Below are positions 16,600 through 25,565 of a stretch of DNA of 64,000 nucleotides, one piece after another. The notes beneath the pieces were generated by a model, which worked only from the letters and a program-made list of their open reading frames with translations, had not been told where the DNA came from and did no database searches. The stretch is from Pseudomonadales bacterium (GTDB lineage Bacteria > Pseudomonadota > Gammaproteobacteria > Pseudomonadales > UBA5518). Numbering within the stretch: the first letter of the stretch is position 1; every line of letters begins with the position of its first letter. A program made the position numbers and the translations under genes. The DNA lies in assembly GCA_024234165.1 (NCBI GenBank), contig JACKOP010000002.1, forward strand, positions 434,001 through 498,000, in the 5' to 3' direction.

Positions 16600-17040
16600 T
16601 TGGACGACATCACCGATACCGTCCGCCGTCTCGCCGATCTGGAGGCGATCCGCGATCTGGCACGGCGCTACGCACATCATGTATGGCAACGCCAGCCACT
16701 GGAAGCCGTGGCGCTGTTCGCCCGCGATGGTGTCATGGACCTCGGAGCGGACGGGCGTATCGAAGGCATCGAGCGATTGCGCGCGGTATACGGCGAGAAG
16801 GTCGCGGGCGACTCGCTGCTGCAGCCCTATGTGCACAACCACGTGATCACGCTCGACGGGGACCGCGCCAACGGAGTCTGCTACCTCGACCTGCGCTGCC
16901 GGCGTGACGGCCAGAGCCTGATCGGAGCCGGCTTCTACGAGGATCGCTACGTGCGCGAAGACGGCGTGTGGAAGTTCGCCAGCCGCCGGCTGGAGCTCTG
17001 CTACCTGGTGCCTGCCGGCGCGCAATGGCAGCAACCCTGA
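16600..17040 (+). CDS. SnoaL-like (NTF2-fold) protein
   Basis: A 146-residue protein of the SnoaL/ketosteroid-isomerase-like fold: LADLEAIRDLARRYAHHVW near the start, GVMDLGADGRIEGIERLRAV in the middle and GAGFYEDRYVREDGVWKFAS toward the end. The start is a TTG at 16600 with GGAGG seven bases upstream; no ATG gives the full domain. Members act as isomerases, cyclases or hydratases on hydrophobic ligands. It is the last gene of the plus-strand operon, 37 bp after the FeS oxidoreductase. Confidence 0.8.
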   Translation: MDDITDTVRRLADLEAIRDLARRYAHHVWQRQPLEAVALFARDGVMDLGADGRIEGIERLRAVYGEKVAGDSLLQPYVHNHVITLDGDRANGVCYLDLRCRRDGQSLIGAGFYEDRYVREDGVWKFASRRLELCYLVPAGAQWQQP

Positions 17041-17078
17041 TCCATCCGGCGGAGTCGTAGGCGCCCTTGTCGAGACTA

Positions 17079-17240
17079 TCGCAAAAACCCTTTGCCCCTT
17101 GATGACATGACCGGAGCGTGACGACGCCTTCGCATCGGGAGGCGTGTGCCGCAGGGATGCGGCACTCGAACCTGCGGGGATGCATTTACGGCGTCCCACC
17201 GGTGCGAAGGCGTTGTCACGCACCTCGCAACGTTTTGCGA
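17079..17240. repeat. Dispersed intergenic repeat, copy B (full palindromic form)
   Basis: The most complete copy of the family. Two 23-base arms (17116-17138 and 17199-17221) match as inverted repeats at 21 of 23 positions. Outside them TCGCAAAA (17079-17086) is mirrored by TTTTGCGA (17233-17240). The loop holds the second motif of the family, seen on the minus strand as TGGGACGCCGTAAATGCATC. It lies between two convergent genes and fills most of the 245-bp gap. Nothing in it looks coding. Confidence 0.8.
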
Positions 17241-17285
17241 CATCCTCGGTTGACGAACCAGCCGGATTTCTCGTCTTGCCCCGTT

Positions 17286-17915
17286 TCAGGAACGCCCGAA
17301 CAGACGCCGGAAGAAACCACGGATCGCGCCCCAGATCACGTTCCACACGACTTCCAGGACGTTGATCGAATCCTCCTTGACCACCGGTGGCGCTACCGGA
17401 GCAGCGGCGCTCGCCGCACCCGCCTCGGTGGCAGCACCTGCAGCGCCGGCAGCAGCAGCCTCTGCGGTCTCCAGCGAAGCTTTCACGTTGGCGACGAACT
17501 TCTGGATCACCTGCTTCGAGACGCCTTCGATCATGCCGCGTCCGACCTGGACGATGCGCCCGGTCAGATCCACGTTGGATTCGCAACGCACATCGGTCGA
17601 ACCGTCCGGCAAGGCTTCCAGATTCGCCGAAATCGTACCCGTCACGGTCCCGCCACCCTTTTCCTTTGCCTCCGCAAGCAGCGTCAACTGATGCGCTGCG
17701 TCGTCGAGCGTGGTGAACGTCATCGTGCCATCGTAGCTCGCCGTGATCGCCCCCACCTTCAGCTTCACGGTACCGACGAAGCTCTTGTCGTCGATCATGC
17801 GCGCCAACGAAGCACCCGGCATGCAGCCAGCCAGGCTTTCTGGCGTCTTCATGAAGTTCCAGACCTTCTCGACCGGAGCAGCTACGCGAAACGATTCCTT
17901 GATCTCGATTGCCAT
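17286..17915 (-). CDS. CoxG/SRPBCC-family protein with C-terminal membrane anchor
   Basis: A 209-residue protein. Residues 1-150 match the carbon monoxide dehydrogenase subunit G (CoxG) fold: FRVAAPVEKVWNFMKTPESL, CMPGASL, VGTVKLKVGAITASYDGTM. Then comes an Ala/Pro-rich linker (about 152-185) and a hydrophobic, basic end (VVWNVIWGAIRGFFRRLFG) that probably anchors it to the membrane. The start is the ATG at 17915 with GGTGAG upstream. CoxG recruits molybdenum hydroxylases to the membrane in CO oxidisers. No such hydroxylase is in the window, so the partner is unknown. Confidence 0.82.
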   Translation of the reverse strand: MAIEIKESFRVAAPVEKVWNFMKTPESLAGCMPGASLARMIDDKSFVGTVKLKVGAITASYDGTMTFTTLDDAAHQLTLLAEAKEKGGGTVTGTISANLEALPDGSTDVRCESNVDLTGRIVQVGRGMIEGVSKQVIQKFVANVKASLETAEAAAAGAAGAATEAGAASAAAPVAPPVVKEDSINVLEVVWNVIWGAIRGFFRRLFGRS

Positions 17916-17984
17916 GTTCTCACCTTCATCACTCGAAGAAATGTGACCGCGCTGATGTTCACCAACATCGCACATCAGACCCGG

Positions 17985-18233
17985 TCAAGCCACCGTCACA
18001 TCACGAAAGTACGGCTCCACAACGCCCTTGAGCTTGATCGTCATGGCGTTGCCCTTGCGATCCACTGCCTTGCCTGCCGGTACGCGCACCCACCCCTCGC
18101 TGACACAGTATTCCTCGATGTTGGTGCGCTCCTTGCCGTTGAAGCGAATGCCTACGCCACGCTCGAGCGCGTTCTTGGAATGAAACGGACTACTCGGGTT
18201 CACGCACAGGCGATCGGGTGGCATATCACTCAT
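17985..18233 (-). CDS. DUF3297 family protein
   Basis: An 82-residue protein matching the conserved DUF3297 family along its length: MSDMPPDRLCVNPSSPFHSK, GVGIRFNGKERTNIEEYCVS, GWVRVPAGKAVDRKGNAMTI. These small soluble proteins are common in proteobacteria and have no known function. It lies 69 bp upstream of the CoxG-like gene on the same strand and may be co-transcribed with it. Confidence 0.85.
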   Translation of the reverse strand: MSDMPPDRLCVNPSSPFHSKNALERGVGIRFNGKERTNIEEYCVSEGWVRVPAGKAVDRKGNAMTIKLKGVVEPYFRDVTVA

Positions 18234-18309
18234 TGCAGGCGACTCTCCGCAGCATTTCGGTCAGGCTGCGCATTCTCGATACTTCGGCGGCCACGGGCAA
18301 GCCGATTCG

Positions 18310-19458
18310 TCACTGTCCCGCCCTTCCCTGCGGCAAGCGGGCCGAAGTCTGCGCAATCAGCGACACCAGTTCGGACTGGCGATGCAGCCCTGTCTTCCTG
18401 AAGATCGAATACAACTGGGTGCGTGCCGTTGCCCGCGTGATCTGCAGATCGGCTGCCGCCTCGTCGATGGTTGCCCCGCTCGCGAGCCTGGCCGCGAGCT
18501 GCGCCTCGGCGCGCGTCACACCGAGCAGTTCACGCACCAGCTCCGCCGGTATCGGACTTCCAGGCTCGGGCTGCCCGACATACACCGCGACGACCGGTGC
18601 GTGATCGGCACGCAGATCCGCGGGCGATCGCAACAACCGCACCGCGAGTGCCATACCAGGCAACCCCGGACCGCGAGCAATCGTGATCACTTCGGGCAAG
18701 CGCTTGCGTCGGTCGAGCTGCGCCTCGCTCGCGTTGCGCGCGTCGTCGAGAATCCGCAGCAGCCGTTGCTGCGCTGCGTCGCTGGCGAGCAGCAGTCGTC
18801 CATGGCGCACCGTCAGACCGGCGCCGGAAGAAAGCAGCGCCATGGCACTGCGGTTCGGCTGCTCGATGCGACCGGTCGCATCGAGCAGGAACGTCGCGAC
18901 ACCAAGCCCGTCCAGCGCGTCGTTGAACTCGATTCCCTCCACCTGCAACCGATGCACGTGATCAAATATCTCGACGGCCTGGCGCAGATGAGGCACCAGC
19001 GCCTCGACCAGTTCACGTGTCGGACCACCGAAATCACCACCTTCCGGCCCTCGACACAGGCGCAGCCGTGCGCTGTAGCCAGCCTGTGTCTGCACATCGG
19101 CTCCAAGCACGAAGCCAATTCCCCAGGTGCGCATGAAGTCGTTGTAGTAGGCATTCTGTTCGATCGCCCGTGCACCGACGAACTCGTGCAGGCTCATGAC
19201 CTGCCCTTCCGGAAGGTTCAGCATGGGTTCATGCGCGAACAACTGCTCGCGATAGACACTGCTGATCTCGGGCCGGCCACCGACGACGCTGAGCAGGTTC
19301 ACGGCCGGCGAATTGGGCGGCGCCAGTATGATCAGCGCAACCAGGCTGCCGGTTTCACCACGCACCCTGTCCAGAAAGCGCTCCCACGGCGGCACCTCGA
19401 TCACCCCCGCGTAGAGCTCTCTGAGCAGTTCGGACTGCGTGGTCAAGGATACGGTCAT
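18310..19458 (-). CDS. LuxR-type transcriptional regulator
   Basis: A 382-residue regulator with a C-terminal LuxR-type helix-turn-helix (about residues 312-375: LGVTRAEAQLAARLASGATI, EAAADLQITRATARTQLYSI, FRKTGL). The N-terminal 300 residues have no receiver domain and resemble a PAS/GAF-like ligand-sensing region (GVATFLLDATGRIEQPNRSA). It is divergent from the E1 alpha gene across a 76-bp gap, so it is the obvious candidate regulator of the E1/lipoyl operon. No clear operator palindrome is visible in that short gap. Confidence 0.85.
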   Translation of the reverse strand: MTVSLTTQSELLRELYAGVIEVPPWERFLDRVRGETGSLVALIILAPPNSPAVNLLSVVGGRPEISSVYREQLFAHEPMLNLPEGQVMSLHEFVGARAIEQNAYYNDFMRTWGIGFVLGADVQTQAGYSARLRLCRGPEGGDFGGPTRELVEALVPHLRQAVEIFDHVHRLQVEGIEFNDALDGLGVATFLLDATGRIEQPNRSAMALLSSGAGLTVRHGRLLLASDAAQQRLLRILDDARNASEAQLDRRKRLPEVITIARGPGLPGMALAVRLLRSPADLRADHAPVVAVYVGQPEPGSPIPAELVRELLGVTRAEAQLAARLASGATIDEAAADLQITRATARTQLYSIFRKTGLHRQSELVSLIAQTSARLPQGRAGQ

Positions 19459-19534
19459 ACAGCAAGTGGATGATGTGGGACCCGGAGTTGCAGTATATGC
19501 TTCCGACCATCACAAAAGTCAGTGAGGACACCTC

Positions 19535-20521
19535 ATGAGCCTGCAAGCAGACCAGCGGCGGGAAGCCTACCGACGCATGCTGTCGATCCGGCGTTTCGAG
19601 GAAGCGCTGCCGAAACGTATCGCTGCGGGCGAGATTCCGGGGGCCGTGCATTCGAGTGTCGGCCAGGAAGCGACTCTCGTCGGTGCCTGCATGGCTCTGC
19701 GTGACGACGACTACATCACCGGCACGCATCGCTCGCACGGACACCCGATCGCCAAGGGTGCCCGGCTTGCGCCACTGATGGCCGAACTGATGGCGCGCGC
19801 CACGGGTGTCTGCAAGGGACGCGGCGGCTCGATGCACCTGGCCGACACCAGTGTCGGCATCATCGGCGAATCGGCAATCGTCGGCGGTGGCATTCCGCTC
19901 GCCACCGGCGCCGGGCTCAGTGCCTTCGTGCGCGGAACGGATCAGGTGAGCCTGGCCTTCTTCGGCGACGGTGCGGCGAACCAGGGCGTTTTGTACGAAT
20001 GCCTGAACATGGCAGCGATCTGGAAACTGCCGGTGATCTTCTTCTGCGAGAACAACCTTTACGCGGCCACCACGCCGATGCTCACGACACACGCGCAGCC
20101 CGATATCGCCAGGCGCGCCGAGGGTTTTGCCATCCCGGGTGTGATCGTCGACGGGCAGTCGCTCGATGCCGTCTACGCAGCAACGTGCGAAGCGGTTGCA
20201 CGCGCGCGCCGCGGTGAAGGACCGACCCTGATCGAAGCCAAGACCTATCGTTTCGACGAGCACGCGATCGGCGTCTTCATGCCATCGCACTACCGTGCGG
20301 AAGAGGAAGTCGAACGCTACCGCCGCGAGCGCGATCCTCTGATCCTGTACCGCAACAGTCTGCTGCAGGCAGGACACGCGGAGACCGAAATCGGCAACAT
20401 CGAGACGGCTGTAGAACGCGAGGTCAGCGAGGCAGTGGATTTCGCACGCAAGAGTCCACACCCCGACCCGGCAAGCGTGTACGAGCACCTGTACGCCACC
20501 CCCATCGGCCAGCGCGCCTGA
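19535..20521 (+). CDS. Thiamine-dependent 2-oxoacid/acetoin dehydrogenase E1 alpha
   Basis: A 328-residue E1 alpha subunit of the pyruvate/acetoin dehydrogenase family. The thiamine diphosphate motif runs from GDGAANQG (residues 144-151) to CENN (171-174), followed by the helix-rich C-terminus. It decarboxylates a 2-oxoacid, or cleaves acetoin, and passes the acyl group to a lipoyl carrier. ATG at 19535 with GTGAGG upstream. It is followed after 19 bp by E1 beta and then by a lone lipoyl domain. Pyruvate, acetoin and branched 2-oxoacids are all possible substrates; sequence alone does not decide. Confidence 0.88.
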   Translation: MSLQADQRREAYRRMLSIRRFEEALPKRIAAGEIPGAVHSSVGQEATLVGACMALRDDDYITGTHRSHGHPIAKGARLAPLMAELMARATGVCKGRGGSMHLADTSVGIIGESAIVGGGIPLATGAGLSAFVRGTDQVSLAFFGDGAANQGVLYECLNMAAIWKLPVIFFCENNLYAATTPMLTTHAQPDIARRAEGFAIPGVIVDGQSLDAVYAATCEAVARARRGEGPTLIEAKTYRFDEHAIGVFMPSHYRAEEEVERYRRERDPLILYRNSLLQAGHAETEIGNIETAVEREVSEAVDFARKSPHPDPASVYEHLYATPIGQRA

Positions 20522-20540
20522 GCAGCACGGAAACGCACCC

Positions 20541-21509
20541 ATGGAAACCACCGAACTCACGTATCTCAGCGCGATCCTGGAAGCCGAAAGAGAGGAGATG
20601 GAGCGCGACCCCAACGTCATCCTGATCGGCGAGGACATCGCGCTCTACTCCGCCAGCGGCGTGCTCGGCAAGCTCGACGCGAAACGCACATGGAACGCCC
20701 CGATCTCCGAGCTCGGCTTCTCGGGCATGGCGATCGGTGCCGCGATCACCGGGTTGCGTCCGATCGTCGACCTGACCATCGCCAGCTTCGTCTACCTCGC
20801 CAGCGACCAGATCATCAACCAGGCAGCCAAGCTGCATTACATGACCGGCGGGCAGGTGCGCGTGCCGGTCGTGTTCCGCATGTCGATGTGGCACAACGGG
20901 GCGAATGCCGCGCAGCACTCGGATCGCCCGTACCCGATGTTCATGAACGTGCCCGGCCTGAAGATCATCGCGCCGGCGACGCCGAGCGACATGAAAGGCA
21001 TGCTGAAGAGCGCGATCCGCGACGACGATCCGGTGATCGTGTTCGAGGACAACGACCTCTGGAGCAAGAAAGAACAGGTGCCCACCGATCCGGATTGTCT
21101 GGTGCCGCTCGGCAAGGCTGCGGTGAAGCGCGAAGGAAGCGATGTAACCATCGTTTCGGTTGCCGGCTGCCTGCTGCACGCGTTGCCTGCCGCCGATCTG
21201 CTCGCCAAACAGGGCATTTCCGCCGAGGTGATCGACGTGCGCAGCCTAGTGCCGCTCGACAAGGAAACCATCCTCGCCTCGGTGAGCAAGACCGGGCGGC
21301 TGGTTGTCGTCGATTATGCGAACCGCACGCTGAGCGCTGCTTCCGAGATTGCGGCGATCGTCGCCGAGGAAGCCTTCGACACGCTGAAGGCGCCGATCCA
21401 GCGCGTGACCACGCCCGACGTGCACATCCCGTTCAGCCCGAAGATGGAGCGGCCGCTGTATCCGAACAAGGACAGGATCGTCGCGGCGGCAACCAGTACC
21501 ATCCGCTGA
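20541..21509 (+). CDS. Thiamine-dependent dehydrogenase E1 beta
   Basis: A 322-residue E1 beta subunit, full length. Recognised by VILIGEDIALYSASGVLGKL, TWNAPISELGFSGMAIGAAI, DQIINQAAKLHYMTGGQVRV and the C-terminal transketolase-like segment EVIDVRSLVPLDKETILASV. It forms the heterotetramer active site with E1 alpha. The gene lies 19 bp after E1 alpha and 21 bp before the lipoyl-carrier gene, so the three are one operon. Confidence 0.9.
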   Translation: METTELTYLSAILEAEREEMERDPNVILIGEDIALYSASGVLGKLDAKRTWNAPISELGFSGMAIGAAITGLRPIVDLTIASFVYLASDQIINQAAKLHYMTGGQVRVPVVFRMSMWHNGANAAQHSDRPYPMFMNVPGLKIIAPATPSDMKGMLKSAIRDDDPVIVFEDNDLWSKKEQVPTDPDCLVPLGKAAVKREGSDVTIVSVAGCLLHALPAADLLAKQGISAEVIDVRSLVPLDKETILASVSKTGRLVVVDYANRTLSAASEIAAIVAEEAFDTLKAPIQRVTTPDVHIPFSPKMERPLYPNKDRIVAAATSTIR

Positions 21510-21530
21510 TTTCTTTCAGGAGAACACGTC

Positions 21531-21797
21531 ATGGCATGCAAGATCGTACTGCCCAAGTGGGGCATGGGAATCAACGAAGGCACGATCCTGAAGTGGCTGA
21601 AGGCCGAAGGCGACATGGTGAGCGAAGGCGAGCCGGTCGTCGAGATCGAAACTGCGAAGGCAGTCGAGGAGTCACCAGCACCCGAAAGCGGTCGCCTGGT
21701 GAAGATTCTGGTACCGGTTGGCGAGACGGTGGAGACCTTCACGACGATCGGAATCATCGCCAACGACGGCGAGGATTACAGCGACCTGCTCGATTGA
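21531..21797 (+). CDS. Free-standing lipoyl-carrier protein (88 aa)
   Basis: An 88-residue protein that is a single lipoyl domain: LPKWGMGINEGTILKWLKAE at the start, the modification site EIETAKAVEESPAP (Lys43), and the closing turn GETVETFTTIGII. In normal dehydrogenase complexes this domain is fused to an E1-binding domain and a catalytic acyltransferase (E2). Here the reading frame ends right after the domain and no acyltransferase gene follows. It has AGGAG upstream of the ATG at 21531. Either the E2 core and E3 are encoded elsewhere, or this carrier serves a different reaction. Confidence 0.85.
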   Translation: MACKIVLPKWGMGINEGTILKWLKAEGDMVSEGEPVVEIETAKAVEESPAPESGRLVKILVPVGETVETFTTIGIIANDGEDYSDLLD

Positions 21798-21837
21798 GCC
21801 GGCAAGCACGACGACACAGCCAGCGGAGGCAGGATCA

Positions 21838-22689
21838 ATGGGTGAATGGGCAGACAAGGTTTGCGTCATTACCGGCGCGGGCAGCGGCATCGGCGGCGGA
21901 CTCGCACGCCACGCAGCAGGACTCGGCATGCACGTGATCGGCACCGATGTCGACATGACAGGCCTGGCAGAGCTGGAGCGTGAGCTGCGGGCGCGTGGCC
22001 AGTCGATCGAAACCAGACGCCTCGACGTGCGCGACGAGCAGGCGGTCGAGGAACTCGCACGCGAGGTATTTGCACACCACGGAAAGGTGAACCTGCTGTT
22101 CAACAACGCAGGCGTACTCGTCGACGGCAAGAGCTGGGAGCGCCCGCTGCGCGACTGGCGCTGGAGTTTCGACGTCAATGTGTTCGGCATCATCCACGGC
22201 ATCCGCAGCTTCGTGCCACGGATGCTTGCGCAGGGTGCTTCGGGACGCGTGGTCAACACGTCGTCACAGGGCGGTCTGCTCGGTGGCGGCACGTTCATGG
22301 GGCCGTATCAGGCGAGCAAGCATGCGGTAGCGGTGCTCACCGAAACGCTCTACGCCGAACTGGAGCTCGAAGCGGCACCGATCACCGCGTCCTGCCTGTG
22401 CCCCGGCGAAGTGGCAACGCATATCTGGAGTTCGGATCGCCTGCGACCCGAAGAGGAGCGGCGACAACTCGGCAGCGCAGCCGAACAGCAGTTCCACGAC
22501 ACGGTTGCCGGCGTGGTCGAAAGCGGACTGACCCCGGATCAGTTCGCGGTAGAGGTATTCGCGGCGATCGAAGCCGGCAAGTTCTGGATCGTCCCTTCAG
22601 GGGAGTTTTTCAGAAGCACGTTCCAGGCACGCAGCCGCAGCATTCTCGAAGGCTTGCCGCCAGCCACGACGGCAGACGTCGCACAGTGA
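21838..22689 (+). CDS. Short-chain dehydrogenase/reductase
   Basis: A 283-residue classical SDR: cofactor motif TGAGSGIGGG (about residue 13), NNAG, and catalytic YQASK, with a serine in NTSSQGG. The start is the ATG at 21838 with GGAGG about eight bases upstream. It follows the lipoyl-carrier gene by 40 bp and is probably in the same operon. It could reduce a ketone or oxidise an alcohol tied to the E1 reaction (for example an acyloin), but the substrate is unknown. Confidence 0.87.
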   Translation: MGEWADKVCVITGAGSGIGGGLARHAAGLGMHVIGTDVDMTGLAELERELRARGQSIETRRLDVRDEQAVEELAREVFAHHGKVNLLFNNAGVLVDGKSWERPLRDWRWSFDVNVFGIIHGIRSFVPRMLAQGASGRVVNTSSQGGLLGGGTFMGPYQASKHAVAVLTETLYAELELEAAPITASCLCPGEVATHIWSSDRLRPEEERRQLGSAAEQQFHDTVAGVVESGLTPDQFAVEVFAAIEAGKFWIVPSGEFFRSTFQARSRSILEGLPPATTADVAQ

Positions 22690-22754
22690 ACCGGGGCTGA
22701 GCCAGGCATCTGCCCTCGGGCTGATGGTGCGATCGGGTCGCTGATCGATCCTGA

Positions 22755-22841
22755 TGGTGCCCGGAGCCGGATTCGAACCGGCATGACCTCGCGGCCGGGG
22801 GATTTTAAGTCCCCTGCGTCTACCTGTTTCGCCACCCGGGC
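22755..22841 (-). tRNA. tRNA-Leu (anticodon TAA)
   Basis: An 87-base class II tRNA with encoded CCA. Acceptor stem GCCCGGG, long variable arm, T loop GGTTCGAATCC, anticodon TAA within GACTTAAAATC. It is the third of three tRNAs transcribed leftward after pgsA, matching the glyW-cysT-leuZ order of other gammaproteobacteria. Confidence 0.96.
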
Positions 22842-22879
22842 GGTGGTTGCCAGCAGGATCGTACGGGAAAATGAAGAAT

Positions 22880-22953
22880 TGGAGGCGCGGGTCGGAATCG
22901 AACCGGCGTACGCGGAGTTGCAGTCCGCTGCATAACCACTCTGCTACCGCGCC
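22880..22953 (-). tRNA. tRNA-Cys (anticodon GCA)
   Basis: A 74-base tRNA with encoded CCA: acceptor GGCGCGG, anticodon GCA in GACTGCAAC, T arm GGTTCGATTCC. It lies 38 bp downstream of tRNA-Leu in sequence order and is co-transcribed with its two neighbours. Confidence 0.96.
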
Positions 22954-22999
22954 GAACAATCGTCTTGCATGCACCTCCCGCGAGGGAGGTCGTAAAGAT

Positions 23000-23075
23000 T
23001 GGAGCGGGAAACCGGTCTCGAACCGGCGACCTCAACCTTGGCAAGGTTGCGCTCTACCAACTGAGCTATTCCCGC
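23000..23075 (-). tRNA. tRNA-Gly (anticodon GCC)
   Basis: A 76-base tRNA with encoded CCA: acceptor GCGGGAA, D arm AGCTCAGTTGGTAGAGC, anticodon GCC in CTTGCCAAG, T arm GGTTCGAGACC. First of the tRNA trio, 61 bp after the pgsA stop. Confidence 0.96.
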
Positions 23076-23136
23076 GTACTGCGAAGGCCTGCGTATTCTA
23101 GTGCGTGAAGAGGCGCTGTCAACCCGATGAATACGC

Positions 23137-23712
23137 TCAATTCGCAGGTCCTGGCCGGTTTGCTGCAGCACTGAGATCGGCCCACGCCGCACGCAGGTAG
23201 ACCACTGCCGACCACAGCGTCAACACCGCAGCAGCGCAGAACAGCACAAAGCCGCCCACCAGCCACTGTCCACGGACTCCGGGTTCTGCAGCCACCAGCA
23301 GGATGATCGCCACCATCTGCAGGAACGTCTTGAGCTTGCCGAGCCACGACACCGCAACGCTGGTCCTCTTGCCGATTTCAGCCATCCATTCGCGCAGCGC
23401 CGAAACGAGAATTTCGCGCCCGACCACAACCAGTGCCGGCACGGTGAACCACGCGCTGTCGAACCGGCTCACCAGCAGCACGATCGCGATCACGACCATC
23501 AGCTTGTCGGCAACCGGATCGAGAAACGCTCCGAACAAGGTCGACTGATTCAACCGCCTGGCCAGGTAACCGTCCAGCCAATCGGTGAGCGAAGCCAGGA
23601 CGAATACCGCCGCAGCCGCCAGATAACTCCACGTGAACGGCAGGTAGAACAGCACCACGAACACCGGGATCAACGCGATGCGAAACAGCGTCAGTGCATT
23701 TGGAATATTCAT
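23137..23712 (-). CDS. pgsA: CDP-diacylglycerol-glycerol-3-phosphate 3-phosphatidyltransferase
   Basis: A 191-residue membrane enzyme of anionic phospholipid synthesis that makes phosphatidylglycerol phosphate. The CDP-alcohol phosphotransferase motif (DG-x2-AR-x8-G-x3-D-x3-D) is intact in DWLDGYLARR followed by FGAFLDPVADK. Several hydrophobic helices are evident. It follows uvrC by 30 bp and precedes the tRNA trio, a conserved gammaproteobacterial arrangement. Confidence 0.95.
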   Translation of the reverse strand: MNIPNALTLFRIALIPVFVVLFYLPFTWSYLAAAAVFVLASLTDWLDGYLARRLNQSTLFGAFLDPVADKLMVVIAIVLLVSRFDSAWFTVPALVVVGREILVSALREWMAEIGKRTSVAVSWLGKLKTFLQMVAIILLVAAEPGVRGQWLVGGFVLFCAAAVLTLWSAVVYLRAAWADLSAAANRPGPAN

Positions 23713-23742
23713 GAGCGCCTCGGCAGAGCACGTGGCGCAATT

Positions 23743-25565
23743 CTATTGCTTATGGAAGGCTCCATAAACATCCTCGGCGATCCTGCGATCGATGCCGGGG
23801 ACGCGCATGAGTTCCTCGAGGCTCGCGTTCTCGATACCGCGGATACCCCCGAAATGGCGCAGCAGTTCGCGCCGCCGCTTCGGCCCGACCCCGGGTATCT
23901 GCTCCAGCGCTGACGCGGAGCTCTTCTTCGCACGCCGTTTCTGCAGCGCTCCGATCGCAAAGCGGTGCGCCTCGTCACGCACGCGCTGGATCAGATGCAG
24001 TGCACTCGAGTCGGGAGCGAGTGCGAGTTCACGCCGTTCGCTGCCGACGATCAACGTTTCCAGCCCCGGCTTGCGCGTACTGCCTTTTGCGACTGCAACG
24101 ACGGTGAGACCCTGAATCTGCAGATCCTCCAGCACTGCCAACGCCTCGGCAAGCTGTCCCTTGCCGCCGTCGATCAGCAACAGATCCGGCAGCCGCGCTT
24201 CGCCTGCCTTGAGTCGCGTATAGCGTCGCGTCAGCGCCTGACGCATCGCCGCGTAGTCATCGCCTGGCGTGACGCCCTCGATGTTGAAGCGACGGTAATC
24301 CGATTTCAGCGGACCGCTGCTGTCGAACACCACACACGAGGCAACCGCGAGCTCACCCCCGCTGTGGCTGATGTCGAAGCATTCGATGCGCTCGGGAACG
24401 CTCTCGAGCGCCAGCGCTTCCTGCAACTCACCGAGCTGCTCGTGGATGCGCTGGCGATTCGCCAGATAGCCACCGAGATTCTGCTGCGCTGCCTGGATCG
24501 CAAGCTTCTGCCACTGGCTGCGTTCGGCCCGGACCCGCGCACTCAACGTAACCTTGTGTCCCGCAGCCTCGGCCAGCGCGGCCTCGAGCAAAGTGGCATC
24601 GGGCAGTTCCTCGGCGAGCAGGATCTCGCGTGGAATTTCACGTTCGCCTTGCGCTCCCAGATAGAACTGCGGCACGAACGCTGCAAGCACCTCCGCCCCC
24701 GTCTCCTCGAGCCGGCAGCGTGGAAAATAGCTGCGACTGCCAAGAACACGTCCGTCACGCACGAACAGCACATGCACGCAGGCAGCGCCTGGTCCGGCTG
24801 CGGCAGCAATCACGTCCACAGTGCCGCCACCGCTCTCGATGAATTGCCTCTCGCGTACCGCCTGCAGTGCACGAATCTGATCGCGCAGCTCTGCCGCACG
24901 TTCGAAATCCAGCACTGCGGCAGCCCGCTCCATCGCATCGGCGAGTTCCTGCACGAGCTCACTGCTGCGCCCTTCGAGAAACTGCGCCGTGTGTCGCACG
25001 GCCTGGGCGTAATCAGCCTCGCTGATCAAGCCGACACAGGGCGCCGAGCAGCGGCCAATCTGATACTGCAGACACGGTCGTGAGCGATTGCGGAAAAAGC
25101 TGTCCTCGCACTGACGTACGCGAAAAACCTTCTGCAGCAATGACAGACTCTCACGTACCGCCGTCGTGCCGGGAAAGGGTCCGTAATAGTGCCCCGCCGC
25201 ACGTCGTGCGCCACGATGGAACGCGAGACGTGGAAAGGGTTCACCCTCGGACAGGAAGATGTACGGATAGGATTTGTCGTCGCGCAGGAGGATATTGAAC
25301 GGCGGGTGCTGGCTCTTGATCAGGTTCTGCTCCAGCAGCAACGCCTCCGTTTCGCTGCCGGTCACGGTGACCTGGATCTCGGCGATCCGCGACACCAGCA
25401 CCGCCGTCTTGCCGCCGACGCCACGGTCGTGAAAGTAACTCGCTACGCGCTTGCGCAGATTGCGCGCCTTGCCAACGTACAACAGCGCACCGGCGGCGTC
25501 GTACATCTGGTAGACACCCGGCCGCTCGGTCAGGGTGCGCAGGAAGGTCGTCGCGTCGAATCCGC

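Noticed and set aside
17144..17365. Small plus-strand frame with MHLRRPTGAKAL start, echoed at 50,351 on the other strand
   Set aside because: The similarity between the two is due to the shared intergenic repeat, not to a conserved small protein.
18234..18309. Regulatory site between the DUF3297 gene and the LuxR-type gene
   Set aside because: The 76-bp gap shows no palindrome, promoter or hairpin I can support.
22690..23136. Possible integration site at the tRNA trio
   Set aside because: No integrase, no duplicated tRNA 3' end and no change of gene content; the order is the ancestral pgsA-tRNA block.
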